Origin: Microlunatus endophyticus
GTDB lineage: Bacteria > Actinomycetota > Actinomycetes > Propionibacteriales > Propionibacteriaceae
Reading direction: 5' to 3'
Length of the DNA: 64,000 nucleotides
Assembly (NCBI RefSeq): GCF_014646195.1
Contig: NZ_BMMZ01000002.1
Coordinates: forward strand, 186,001-250,000
Positions 20,430 to 28,663 of this stretch are shown here, piece after piece. Below the pieces are notes generated by a model. That model was not told where the DNA came from. It saw only the letters and a list, made by a program, of their open reading frames with translations, and made no database searches. Every line of letters starts with the position of its first letter. Within the stretch, counting starts at the first letter, position 1. The translations under genes were made by a program, and so were the position numbers.

Positions 20430-21476
20430 TCATTCCGAGCGCCCAAGCCGGTCCCAGTAGTCGCGCAGCAGTCGGGACCGGGCTGCTGAGGACAGCACGT
20501 CGGTGGAGTCAACGAACTGGTCGACCGAGCCGACCAGGGGCAGCCGGCGAAGTTGATCATCGGCGATCGCGGCACGACAGGCCGTGGCGAATTCTCCGTG
20601 CAATACCGCATACGGCCGGGTGAAATAGCATCCGATCGACCAGTCGATCCGATCGGTGATCCCAAGATCATCGTGCGCGGTCGCGATGATCTTGTACGCC
20701 CGGACCAGGCCGGCTTCCCGGGTGGGGTAGTCGACAGCATCGACCGCTTGCCCGAGTGCGGCTGCCAGCCCGTCGCTGTCCGGCAGCCCGGCGAAGGCCG
20801 ATCCGAACCATTTGGTGTAGGGCCAGTAGTTCCGGTGCTGCAAGAGGCGTAGCCGCATCACCTCGCGCGCCAACCGGGCGGCGATGATCTTCGACCCGAG
20901 ATCGTCACCGACCTCGGCGGCTCGTCCGACGAAGGCGATCTCCTGGAAGATCCGGGTCCACTGGCAGGCCAGCAGCCAGAGCCAGACGTCGTGCGGATAC
21001 CAGGCCAGCCGATCGCGTACGGACTGGAGTTCGCGATCGGGATCGGCGTAGACGGCGCCACGCGTCACCCCGAGCAGTTGCTGTTGCGGGATCGCCAGCC
21101 AGTCCAGATTGTCCAGACCACCTCTGGGATCGACACCGAGCTGTCCTACCAGCCACGACCCCAACGGCTGCACGTCGACCCGGTGGGCGGGTGCCCGCTC
21201 GTCCGAACCGATGCGCGTCGGCCGATCACGGAAGCGATCCGGCAGCCGGCCCGCCAGCGCCGCCCTGGCTGTCTCGACGGCGTCCGGTTCGACGAAGATC
21301 TGCAACCGCGGACCCCAGTCGTGGTCGGTCGACCGGTCTGTGTCGTAACCGAGTACTTCGGAGCCGGTGCCGAACAATGCGGCGCTGTGCCGGTGATCGC
21401 GAAGAAGCCGGGCGACCACCTCGCGGTAGAAGTCGCGGCTGAGGTCGAGCGCGGGAACGAACGGCGGGGTCGGCAC
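20430..21476 (-). CDS. DUF4037 protein with nucleotidyltransferase-like fold
   Basis: A 348-residue protein with a minimal nucleotidyltransferase signature near the N-terminus: SAALFGTGSEVLGYDTDRST followed by DHDWGPRLQIFV, i.e. a Gly-Ser helix then an Asp-rich strand. The rest is helical and matches the DUF4037 pattern (DVWLWLLACQWTRIFQEIAF, then LLQHRNYWPYTKWFGSAFA). The molecular role is unknown; the fold suggests nucleotide transfer to a small molecule or RNA. The GTG at 21476 is used because the upstream in-frame sequence belongs to a different, frameshifted gene. It is convergent with pyrF, with no spacer. Confidence 0.8.
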   Translation of the reverse strand: MPTPPFVPALDLSRDFYREVVARLLRDHRHSAALFGTGSEVLGYDTDRSTDHDWGPRLQIFVEPDAVETARAALAGRLPDRFRDRPTRIGSDERAPAHRVDVQPLGSWLVGQLGVDPRGGLDNLDWLAIPQQQLLGVTRGAVYADPDRELQSVRDRLAWYPHDVWLWLLACQWTRIFQEIAFVGRAAEVGDDLGSKIIAARLAREVMRLRLLQHRNYWPYTKWFGSAFAGLPDSDGLAAALGQAVDAVDYPTREAGLVRAYKIIATAHDDLGITDRIDWSIGCYFTRPYAVLHGEFATACRAAIADDQLRRLPLVGSVDQFVDSTDVLSSAARSRLLRDYWDRLGRSE

Positions 21477-21479
21477 CCC

Positions 21480-22159
21480 GCCATGGTGGAGACTTGTGCG
21501 GACCGGCCGCAACCGGTTTGGATCGGTCGGAACAGGTTGTCGCTGGTTTCGGAGCCCCGCGCGGCATGCAGCTGGTTCGCCAGACGTCGAGCCGAAGGTC
21601 CCTTTCCCGATAACGATCTCCAGACTCGGCCGTCTACTGACCAGAAGTCGATGAAGTCCAACAGCTGCCGGAAGAACCCGAACACCTGCTCGGTCAGCAC
21701 AGCACGCCTGAACAGAACGCCGAGCTTCCTTCGCAGGCGCGGTGGCCCCCGACGGAGTCGCCTGCAGCTCGTGATGCGGCCCAGGGCTGCGCAACACCCA
21801 GCCGCCGTCCGCGCGCTGCTCCCGTAGCGGCGCACTCGCCGGCGTCGGCTCATCGACGGCGGAGCAGCTGAAGTCGATCACGCTCGGGTTGTCGTAGGGC
21901 GGCTGGTACAGCACTGCCCGGGTCGCGCCCTCCGGAATCGTCGCGCCGATGCGTTCGACCGCCGTCGTCGCCACGTCGAGGTGAGCCGCGACATCGGGGT
22001 CGAGGTTCTCCCACCCGGCGACTTCGTGCTCGGCCCATTCGCGCCCCGCGGACCGCTGCCCACGCCGACAGCCAGCTCCTTGGACATGTTGACGTTGACC
22101 CGATTGCGGACCGCCGGCGGCAGGGCAATCTTCACGCGGTAATTCGCAGCCACGCCCAT
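21480..22159 (-). pseudogene. Frameshifted gene of unknown function (needs two frame changes)
   Basis: A protein-like reading starts at the ATG at 22159 (MGVAANYRVKIALPPAVRNR) and continues to about residue 40 (SKELAVGVGSG). It must then change frame near 22050 to read WENLDPDVAAHLDVATTAVE and AVLYQPPYDNPSVIDFSCSA. A second change near 21740 continues as FRRAVLTEQVFGFFRQLLDF and on toward 21490. The pieces look like one ~220-residue protein with normal codon use in each segment. I do not recognise the family. The 3' limit is uncertain because no frame gives a clear stop before the DUF4037 start. Either the gene has decayed or the assembly has indels. Confidence 0.45.
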
Positions 22160-22793
22160 CAGGCTAGGAATCCACAGGGGCGGGCGCACCGTCCCAAAAC
22201 GATCGGGTGCCGGCAACGATCCTTGGCCGGACAAGATCGCTGTTTCTATCTTCGCTGATTCTGTCGCCGACGATCGAGCCGCCACGGCGTGTCGCCCCGG
22301 GGGCAGACCATCCTCGGTCACAAAACCAGCGGCTCTGCAAGACGTTCTACCCGGGGGCCGCGCCCGGTGACCAGCGGAGTTACCGATGCCGCGAGACCCG
22401 TCCGGCTCCGATGTCTGCAAGGGTGTGTCATACGCAACAGGTTCGTCGTAACGGAAACGACCGTTACCGGGATGCCGGTTACGAATCGACGCCGGAAACG
22501 GCGGCGAGGCAGGCTTACCCCGCCCTCGCAAGGTCACGGGGCTGAAGCTGTCCCGGAAGTTGAGTTGATCATGGTCTGATCATCCGGCTTGTCGTGGAGG
22601 CATAGATGGATCGACCGCGCGCGGAGTGACCTGCGATTCACCATCAGCAATCCAGGATCCCTTGCCTGGAGGAAATTGGCTGCGCTCGATGCTGGACCAG
22701 CGGAACCGACACCAATCGAACAGCACGGTCCCTCCCTGACGGCGCTTCCGGGCAGGCCTTGTTGACATCGGCACCCGGTGGGAGGCTCATGGC
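22160..22793. other. 634-base gap with no convincing gene
   Basis: Open stretches exist on both strands (for example 22207-22545 and 22289-22579 on the plus strand), but their translations are rich in Arg, Pro and Ser. They have no recognisable motif or ribosome binding site and lack the third-position bias of real genes here. GGAGGCTC at 22781-22788 is the ribosome binding site for the following VOC gene. The 5' part presumably holds the promoter of the frameshifted gene on the minus strand. I see no repeat, hairpin or RNA gene. Confidence 0.5.
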
Positions 22794-23177
22794 ATGACCA
22801 CTGTCACCGGCATCAGCACCGCGATGTTCGCCGTCGCGGACCAGGACGTCGCGATCGCGTTCTACACCCAGAGGCTGGGCTGGGAGCTTCGATCGGAGAC
22901 CAGGTTCACCGAAGGCGACGACGCCGGCCGCTGGGTCGAGGTCGCCCCACCGGGCTCGGAAGCCGTGCTCGCACTGAACCTGCCGATGGGCGGTGCGCCG
23001 GGTGGCGGCTCCATCGGCGTCGTCGCGTCCGATGTGAACGCGGAGTACGAGCGTCTCACGGCCACCGCCGGCATCGAGGTCGGCCAACCGCTGGGCGGTG
23101 AGGGCCCGGTGCCGAAGATGTTCTCGGTCACCGATCCCGACGGGAACTGGATCTGGATCGTGCAAGCAACCGACTGA
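22794..23177 (+). CDS. VOC (glyoxalase/bleomycin-resistance) family protein
   Basis: A 127-residue protein with the paired beta-alpha-beta-beta-beta modules of the vicinal oxygen chelate superfamily. AMFAVADQDVAIAFYTQRLGW is the first strand-helix, GRWVEVAPPGSEAVLAL the middle, and MFSVTDPDGNWIWIVQ the typical C-terminal strand. Members include metal-dependent glyoxalases, dioxygenases and drug-binding proteins, so the substrate cannot be told. The metal ligands are not fully conserved in appearance: the first module begins with Thr-Ala rather than His. The ATG at 22794 follows GGAGGCTC. It is a single-gene unit upstream of mihF. Confidence 0.85.
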   Translation: MTTVTGISTAMFAVADQDVAIAFYTQRLGWELRSETRFTEGDDAGRWVEVAPPGSEAVLALNLPMGGAPGGGSIGVVASDVNAEYERLTATAGIEVGQPLGGEGPVPKMFSVTDPDGNWIWIVQATD

Positions 23178-23182
23178 TCGCC

Positions 23183-23230
23183 GGCGGGATCGACGGTGGG
23201 ATTGACGGTGGGATTGACGGCGGGATCGTG
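23183..23230. repeat. Four-copy 12 bp tandem repeat
   Basis: Four consecutive 12-base units read GGCGGGATCGAC, GGTGGGATTGAC, GGTGGGATTGAC and GGCGGGATCGTG. They sit directly after the VOC stop, in front of mihF. The outer and inner units differ at the same two positions, which suggests slippage expansion. Copy number may vary between strains. Confidence 0.7.
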
Positions 23231-23313
23231 CGACCGGGCCGGGATCGACCATCGGCGCAGGTCACGGTAGGTTTTCACCCGAGTAGCCGTGATCAGTTGA
23301 TGGAGTTGTTCTT

Positions 23314-23637
23314 GTGCCGATCCCACACCTGAGCGAGGAACAGCGCCAGCAGGCACGCGACGCTGCGACGCAAGCGCGTCGGCGCCGGGCAGAGGTCAAA
23401 GACCGGCTGCGTACCGGCGAGCTGACGATCCAGGACGTGTTGCGCCTGGCAGGTACGGACGAGGTGATCGCGCACACCAAGGTTGTGGATGTCCTCAAGT
23501 CGCAACCGCGGGTCGGCGAGGTCCGTGCCACCAAGGTGATGGAGCGGTTGAAGATTGCCTCCAACCGCCGGTTGCGTGGACTGGGTAAACACCAGATCGA
23601 TGGCCTGATCGCCGAATTCGGCACCGACGAGGCCTAG
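23314..23637 (+). CDS. mihF: Actinobacterial integration host factor mIHF
   Basis: A 107-residue nucleoid-associated DNA-binding protein, essential in mycobacteria and Streptomyces, unrelated to enterobacterial IHF. The basic N-terminal helix (AATQARRRRAEVKDRLRTGE) binds DNA backbone. The following helix-two-turn-helix segment includes VLKSQPRVGEVRATKVMERL and RRLRGLGKHQIDGLIAEF. The GTG start at 23314 gives normal length. It is followed 3 bases later by gmk, the invariant actinobacterial arrangement. This gene is one of the clearest taxonomic markers in the window. Confidence 0.95.
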   Translation: MPIPHLSEEQRQQARDAATQARRRRAEVKDRLRTGELTIQDVLRLAGTDEVIAHTKVVDVLKSQPRVGEVRATKVMERLKIASNRRLRGLGKHQIDGLIAEFGTDEA

Positions 23638-23640
23638 GGC

Positions 23641-24201
23641 GTGGGCATCGACACCAGCCGTCTGGTCGTTCTCTCCGGTCCCTCGGCGGTCGGCAAGGGC
23701 ACGGTGATGAACCGGTTGCGCGAGGTCCATCCGGAGGTCTTCATCTCGGTCTCCGCCACGACGCGCCGGCCACGGCCCGGCGAGCAGGACGGTGTGCACT
23801 ATCTCTTCGTCTCTGAGGCCGAATTCGACGAGTTGATCGCCTCCGGCGCCCTGCTGGAGTGGGCCATCGTGCACGGCGCACATCGGTACGGCACCCCGCG
23901 GCAACCGCTGCTGGACGCGTTGGAGGCCGGGCGGCCCGCGATCCTCGAGGTGGACCTGCAGGGCGCGCGGCAGGTCCGCGCCAGTTGGCCGGAGGCACGC
24001 TTCGTCTTCCTGGCACCGCCGACCTGGGAGGAGTTGCTCCGGCGCCAGCAGGTCCGCGGCACCGAGGACGTGGCCGAACAGCAGCGACGGATGCAGACCG
24101 CCCAGCAGGAGATGGCAGCGCAGGGCGAATTCGACCACACGATCGTCAATCGTGATGTCGAGCAGGCGGTCCAGGAGTTGGTAGACTTGCTACACCTGTG
24201 A
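23641..24201 (+). CDS. gmk: Guanylate kinase
   Basis: A 186-residue kinase converting GMP to GDP with ATP. The P-loop is [16 protein letters not shown] at the N-terminus. [19 protein letters not shown] supplies the GMP-binding residues, GALLEWA is part of the GMP domain, and [12 protein letters not shown] carries the Asp of the Walker B strand. It starts with GTG, 3 bases after mihF. A TAGACT box inside its last codons (24182-24187) may be the promoter for rpoZ downstream. Confidence 0.96.
   Translation: MGIDTSRLVVLSGPSAVGKGTVMNRLREVHPEVFISVSATTRRPRPGEQDGVHYLFVSEAEFDELIASGALLEWAIVHGAHRYGTPRQPLLDALEAGRPAILEVDLQGARQVRASWPEARFVFLAPPTWEELLRRQQVRGTEDVAEQQRRMQTAQQEMAAQGEFDHTIVNRDVEQAVQELVDLLHL
24182..24187 (+). 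promoter_or_regulatory. Candidate -10 box for rpoZ inside the gmk 3' end
   Basis: TAGACT matches the actinobacterial TAnnnT -10 and recurs before other genes here. It would give an rpoZ leader of about 90 bases. There is no clear -35. Confidence 0.35.
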
Positions 24202-24284
24202 CTCCGTGCGTCTTTGGCGTGCCATCAGATCACCTCCGTGATCGGGTCCCAGAGCCACACTCCATCCCGCTTTTAAGGGGCATC

Positions 24285-24635
24285 TTGACCGACAACCAGA
24301 CCGCGTTCCAGGGCATCAACAACCCGCCGATCGACGAACTGCTGACCAAGACCGACTCGAAGTATCGGCTGGTGCTGTTCGCCGCCAAGCGCGCCCGGCA
24401 GATCAACTCCTACTACAGCCAGCTCGGTGAAGGGCTGTTGGAGCACGTCGGCCCGCTGGTCGAGACCGGCGTCCAGGAGAAGCCGCTGTCCATCGCGCTG
24501 CGCGAGGTGAACGCCGGAGTCCTGCAGTGCACCGAGACCGACGACGAGGGCAACGTGCCCGGCGAGGAGAATCTCGGGCTGAGTGCTGTCGAGGACATCC
24601 CGGCCGGCTTCGACGACACCGAGCCGAGCGCCTGA
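24285..24635 (+). CDS. rpoZ: RNA polymerase omega subunit
   Basis: A 116-residue subunit that helps beta' fold and joins the core enzyme. [20 protein letters not shown] and [14 protein letters not shown] are the conserved omega segments; the acidic C-terminal tail is variable, as in relatives. The start is the TTG at 24285, preceded by AAGGGG at a good distance. An in-frame GTG at 24198 overlapping the gmk stop would add 29 residues unlike the family. coaBC follows after 49 bases in the standard gmk-rpoZ-coaBC-metK order. Confidence 0.93.
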   Translation: MTDNQTAFQGINNPPIDELLTKTDSKYRLVLFAAKRARQINSYYSQLGEGLLEHVGPLVETGVQEKPLSIALREVNAGVLQCTETDDEGNVPGEENLGLSAVEDIPAGFDDTEPSA

Positions 24636-24684
24636 CCCGCCGCATCGGGCCAGGCATCCGACTGCAGAAAAGCACGCCGACACG

Positions 24685-25953
24685 ATGAGCCGGATCCTGT
24701 TGGGCGTCGCCGGTGGCATCGCGGCGTACAAGGCTGCGGAGCTGCTGCGCAGGCTCAAGGAGTCCGGCCACGAGGTCACGGTCGTGCCCACCGAGGCTGC
24801 ACTGAAATTCGTCGGCGCGGCAACCTGGGCGGCACTGTCCGGAAACCCGGTCACGACCCAGGTCTTCGACGACCCGGCGTCGGTCCCGCACGTGAGGCTC
24901 GGGCGGCAGGCCGATCTGGTCGTGGTCGCCCCGGCGACGGCCGACCTGCTGGCCCGTGCGGCAGCCGGCCGGGCCGATGACCTGCTCACCAACTGCCTAC
25001 TGACCGCCACCTGCCCGGTGCTGTACGCGCCGGCCATGCACACCGAGATGTGGCGCCACCCGGCGACCCAGGCCAATGTCGCCACGTTGCGGCAGCGCGG
25101 CGCAATCGTCGTCGATCCGGCCTCCGGCCGGCTGACCGGGGCCGACAGCGGCCCCGGCCGGCTCCCCGAAGCCGCCGAGCTGGCCGCCATCGCCCAGGTG
25201 CTGCTGGACCGACCCGAACTCGCGGCACCCGCGTCGGCCCGCGATCTCGCCGGGCTGCGGGTCCTGATCAGCGCCGGGGGGACCCGGGAGCCGATCGACC
25301 CGGTGCGGTTCATCGGCAACGCGTCCTCCGGACTGATGGGGTACGCCCTCGCACGCGCTGCCGTGCTGCGCGGTGCCAAGGTCCAGCTGGTTGCAGCGAA
25401 TGTCGAGCTGCCAGACCCCGCCGCAGCCGCTGTGTCCGTTGTCGGGACGACGGCCGAGCTGCAGGAGCAGATGCTCAAGTACGCAGCCGAGGCGGACATC
25501 ATCGTGATGAGCGCCGCGCCCGCCGACTTCCGCCCGGAGACTGCCGCCGGCCAGAAGATCAAGAAGACCTCCGCCGAACAGGAACTTGATCTGCACCTGG
25601 TGCAGAATCCCGACATCCTCCTGCGGCTGGTCACCGAGCGCACCGATCCAGATCAGGTCATCGTCGGATTCGCGGCGGAGACGGCGCCCGATCCCGAGCA
25701 GCTGATCGAGCTGGGACGAGCCAAGCTCGCTCGCAAGGGCTGCGACCTGCTGGTGCTCAACGCGGTCGGCGGCGGGCGGGTCTTCGGACGGTCCGACTCC
25801 GAGATCCGGCTGCTGGTCGCCGACACCGACAGCGGTGCTGACGACGCACCCGACGATGGAGCTGCCAGCCAGCCGCACGCGGTCGCCGGATCCAAGGACT
25901 TGTTGGCCCACCACATCTGGGATGCAGCCGGAAAAATCCGGTCGCGCCGTTAA
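24685..25953 (+). CDS. coaBC: Bifunctional phosphopantothenoylcysteine decarboxylase / phosphopantothenate-cysteine ligase
   Basis: A 422-residue bifunctional enzyme making 4'-phosphopantetheine for coenzyme A. Residues ~1-180 are the FMN-dependent CoaC half: GVAGGIAAYKAAELLRRL, the active-site His in SVPHVRLG, and PAMHTEMW. Residues ~190-422 are the CTP-dependent CoaB half: ISAGGTREPIDPVRFIGNAS followed by SSGLMGYALA, and KIKKTS for nucleotide and substrate contacts. The ATG at 24685 fits the family start; upstream in-frame sequence overlaps rpoZ. metK follows after 62 bases. Confidence 0.95.
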   Translation: MSRILLGVAGGIAAYKAAELLRRLKESGHEVTVVPTEAALKFVGAATWAALSGNPVTTQVFDDPASVPHVRLGRQADLVVVAPATADLLARAAAGRADDLLTNCLLTATCPVLYAPAMHTEMWRHPATQANVATLRQRGAIVVDPASGRLTGADSGPGRLPEAAELAAIAQVLLDRPELAAPASARDLAGLRVLISAGGTREPIDPVRFIGNASSGLMGYALARAAVLRGAKVQLVAANVELPDPAAAAVSVVGTTAELQEQMLKYAAEADIIVMSAAPADFRPETAAGQKIKKTSAEQELDLHLVQNPDILLRLVTERTDPDQVIVGFAAETAPDPEQLIELGRAKLARKGCDLLVLNAVGGGRVFGRSDSEIRLLVADTDSGADDAPDDGAASQPHAVAGSKDLLAHHIWDAAGKIRSRR

Positions 25954-26015
25954 GCTGGCGCGGACATGTAGTGACCGCGGCGGTTCTGCGGCGTATCTAG
26001 GAGAGGCAATCGCGG

Positions 26016-27209
26016 ATGGCGACTCGACTTTTCACCTCGGAGTCTGTGACGGAGGGGCACCCCGACAAGATTTCCGACCAGATCAGCGACTCCGTGCTGG
26101 ACGCGCTCCTGGAGCAGGACCCCGAGAGCCGTGTCGCGGTCGAGACCCTGAACACGACCGGGCTGGTGGTGGTGGCCGGCGAGGTGTCGACCAAGGCCTA
26201 CGTCGAGATCCCGCGGATTGTCCGGGACCGGATCCTCAAGATCGGCTACGACTCCTCGACCAAGGGCTTCGACGGTGCCTCCTGCGGTGTCCAGGTCGCC
26301 ATCGGTCAGCAGTCTCCGGATATCGCCCAGGGCGTGGACAAGTCCTTCGAGGGCCGGTCCGGCGAGACGGCCGATGACTTCGACTTCCAGGGCGCCGGCG
26401 ACCAGGGCCTGATGTTCGGCTTCGCCTGCAGCGAGACGCCGACCCTGATGCCGCTGCCGATCGATCTGGCCCACCGGCTGGCCGAGCAGCTGAGCGCGGT
26501 GCGCAAGAACGGTGAGATGGCCTACCTGCGGCCCGACGGCAAGACCCAGGTCACCATCGAGTACGAGGGCGACACGCCGGTCCGGCTGGACACCGTCGTC
26601 GTCTCCAGCCAGCATGCCGCCGACATCGACCTCGACGCGGTGCTGAGCCCCGACGTCCGCAAGCACGTCGTTGCGCCGGTGCTCGAGAAGTACGAGATCG
26701 ACGCCAGCGACTACAAGCTGCTGGTCAACCCGACCGGCCGGTTCGAGATCGGCGGCCCGATGGGTGATGCCGGTCTGACCGGTCGCAAGATCATCGTCGA
26801 CACCTACGGCGGCTACGCCCGGCACGGGGGCGGCGCATTCTCCGGCAAGGATCCGTCCAAGGTCGACCGGTCAGCGGCGTACGCGATGCGCTGGGTCGCC
26901 AAGAACGTCGTCAAGGCGGGTCTGGCCGAGAGATGCGAGTGCCAGGTCGCGTACGCGATCGGCAAGGCCCACCCGGTCGGCTTCTACGTCGACACCTTCG
27001 GCACCGAGAAGGTACCGGTCGAGCAGATCCAGGCCGCGGTCCTCGAGGTCTTCGACCTGCGTCCGGGTGCCATCGTGCACGATCTGCAGCTGAAGCGTCC
27101 GATCTTCGCCGCGACCGCGGCATACGGGCACTTCGGTCGCGAGCTGCCGGAATTCACCTGGGAGGCGACCGACCGCGCTAATGCGCTGGCCGCCGCCGTC
27201 AAGGGCTGA
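26016..27209 (+). CDS. metK: S-adenosylmethionine synthetase
   Basis: A 397-residue enzyme forming SAM from methionine and [23 protein letters not shown] is the N-terminal ATP/metal motif, [12 protein letters not shown] the methionine-binding loop, and [19 protein letters not shown] the phosphate-binding loop. Length is exactly that of the family. AGGAGAGG precedes the ATG. The upstream gap of 62 bases is too short for a SAM riboswitch. It supplies the methyl donor used by rsmB and trmI elsewhere in the window; metH, which regenerates methionine, lies 15 kb away. The TPR gene converges on it after 43 bases. Confidence 0.97.
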   Translation: MATRLFTSESVTEGHPDKISDQISDSVLDALLEQDPESRVAVETLNTTGLVVVAGEVSTKAYVEIPRIVRDRILKIGYDSSTKGFDGASCGVQVAIGQQSPDIAQGVDKSFEGRSGETADDFDFQGAGDQGLMFGFACSETPTLMPLPIDLAHRLAEQLSAVRKNGEMAYLRPDGKTQVTIEYEGDTPVRLDTVVVSSQHAADIDLDAVLSPDVRKHVVAPVLEKYEIDASDYKLLVNPTGRFEIGGPMGDAGLTGRKIIVDTYGGYARHGGGAFSGKDPSKVDRSAAYAMRWVAKNVVKAGLAERCECQVAYAIGKAHPVGFYVDTFGTEKVPVEQIQAAVLEVFDLRPGAIVHDLQLKRPIFAATAAYGHFGRELPEFTWEATDRANALAAAVKG

Positions 27210-27252
27210 CCGACCTCAGTTCCGTACGCCCGCCTCCGGGGCTTCCGCAAGA

Positions 27253-28587
27253 TCAAAGTCTGAGCTTGCGGATCCGTGGTGCCGAGGACGCAGGCAGCGA
27301 ACTGGCGGCCTCATCCCGCCAGCGGCGGTCCCGCGGCGAATGCCGACGGTCGAGCCGTGTATCCAGTACGTCCCGGGCCTCGAGGTAGCGCCCGGCGCGG
27401 AGCAGTGCGGCGATCCGGGTCTCCTCGACGATCTCCCGCTGCGCCTCGCTGCCACCGACCCGCCACAGCTGGGACTCGATCGCGGCCAGGTCATCGGCCG
27501 CCTTGCCGGGATCGCCGGACGCCAGCCGGCGCAGCGCCTGGGTCAGCGGCGTACAGACCTCGCGGATGCAGCGGTTGTCGCTGCGGGCACACCATGATTC
27601 GAGCGAGACGAGCGCAGCGGTGTCACCGGCCGCGCAGTGCGCCACGGCCACATGCATCGCCATGAACGCCGTCGGGGGTGCGGCCACCACGTCCGGCGCG
27701 ATCGCCAGCACGTCGTCGATCGGTGGCACGCCGTCGGCACCCGGTGTGATCGACCAGCGCCACAGCAGCGAGCCGGAATCGACCAGGGCCCGGCAGCCCA
27801 GCGCGGGGGTGGGCTGCAGCTGGTCGTCGTAGCGCCGGGCAACCGCGTCGAGGTCGCCCAGGGACAGCTCGTGCATCGCGGCATGCCAGGAGAAGTGCGC
27901 CAGCCGTTCAACGGTCCGGCCGTCGTGGGTGATCCAGTCGTCCATCCAGGCCAACCCGCTGACGTGGTCGCCGGTCTCGTAATGGGCGTGCGCGCGGGCG
28001 TGAGCCGCGTGGCCGCCGGCAGGCTCGGCGTCCAGCGATCGGCAGGCGAGGTCCATGGCCTCGTCGAACCGGTGCTGTTCCTGCCGCATGAAGGCCAGCA
28101 ATCCGGTGAACCACCAGTCGTCGCCGTAGGCCGGCCGGCAGCTCTCGACCAGGTCCCAGGCCTGACCGGGCAGGATCGGTGCACCGGTGAAGGCGATGGT
28201 CGGAACGGCAACGGACAGCAACAGGGAGTCGGCCGGCCACTGCTCCAGGTGCCGCAGCAGCGGGCCGGAGTCACCGCCGACATGGCGCTCGACGGCGTGC
28301 ACGTGACTGCGTTCACGCTCGGTGGCTCCCACTGCGTGGCGGCGCGCTGCGGCCAGCCGGGCCGAGATGTCGACCCGCTCACCGAACTCGTAGCCGAGCA
28401 GGGCCACAGCCGCATGACCGAGGGCGAAGGTCGGATCGAGAGCGATCGCGCGGGAAGCGCCGCCGATGGCTCCCGGGTGCAGCCGCAGCACGGCCGCGAT
28501 CGCCTCGTTGTAGGCGCGGCCGGCCTGCTCACCGGTGGTGAGCCGGAGGCCGTACAGGTCGCGCATCATCCTCGTAGGGTACGACAT
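27253..28587 (-). CDS. TTC38-like tetratricopeptide-repeat protein
   Basis: A 444-residue all-helical protein resembling the TPR-38 family found in bacteria and animals; function unknown. It has Ala/Leu-rich helix pairs, including AIALDPTFALGHAAVALLGY, GWARAHAHYETGD-like repeats (AHARAHAHYETGDH), and a conserved SWHAAMHELSLGD segment. No signal peptide or membrane segment is seen, so it is cytoplasmic. Three near-N-terminal Met codons (28587, 28569, 28566) could serve as start. It lies opposite to and between metK and priA, which are usually close neighbours, so it is likely an insertion into a conserved block. Confidence 0.78.
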   Translation of the reverse strand: MSYPTRMMRDLYGLRLTTGEQAGRAYNEAIAAVLRLHPGAIGGASRAIALDPTFALGHAAVALLGYEFGERVDISARLAAARRHAVGATERERSHVHAVERHVGGDSGPLLRHLEQWPADSLLLSVAVPTIAFTGAPILPGQAWDLVESCRPAYGDDWWFTGLLAFMRQEQHRFDEAMDLACRSLDAEPAGGHAAHARAHAHYETGDHVSGLAWMDDWITHDGRTVERLAHFSWHAAMHELSLGDLDAVARRYDDQLQPTPALGCRALVDSGSLLWRWSITPGADGVPPIDDVLAIAPDVVAAPPTAFMAMHVAVAHCAAGDTAALVSLESWCARSDNRCIREVCTPLTQALRRLASGDPGKAADDLAAIESQLWRVGGSEAQREIVEETRIAALLRAGRYLEARDVLDTRLDRRHSPRDRRWRDEAASSLPASSAPRIRKLRL

Positions 28588-28663
28588 CCCTACCGTTGCG
28601 CCGGGAAACCGGCTCCGTCGGCACCGGACTGAAACGTGGGCGAGATATGAGAGCCTGTCCGCT

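Noticed and set aside
22207-22579. Two overlapping plus-strand frames of about 100 codons in the 22 kb gap
   Set aside because: No ribosome binding site, no motif, and low-complexity Arg/Pro/Ser composition.
25954-26015. SAM riboswitch before metK
   Set aside because: The gap is 62 bases with no SAM-I or SAM-IV core elements; a simple AGGAGAGG ribosome binding site is all that is visible.
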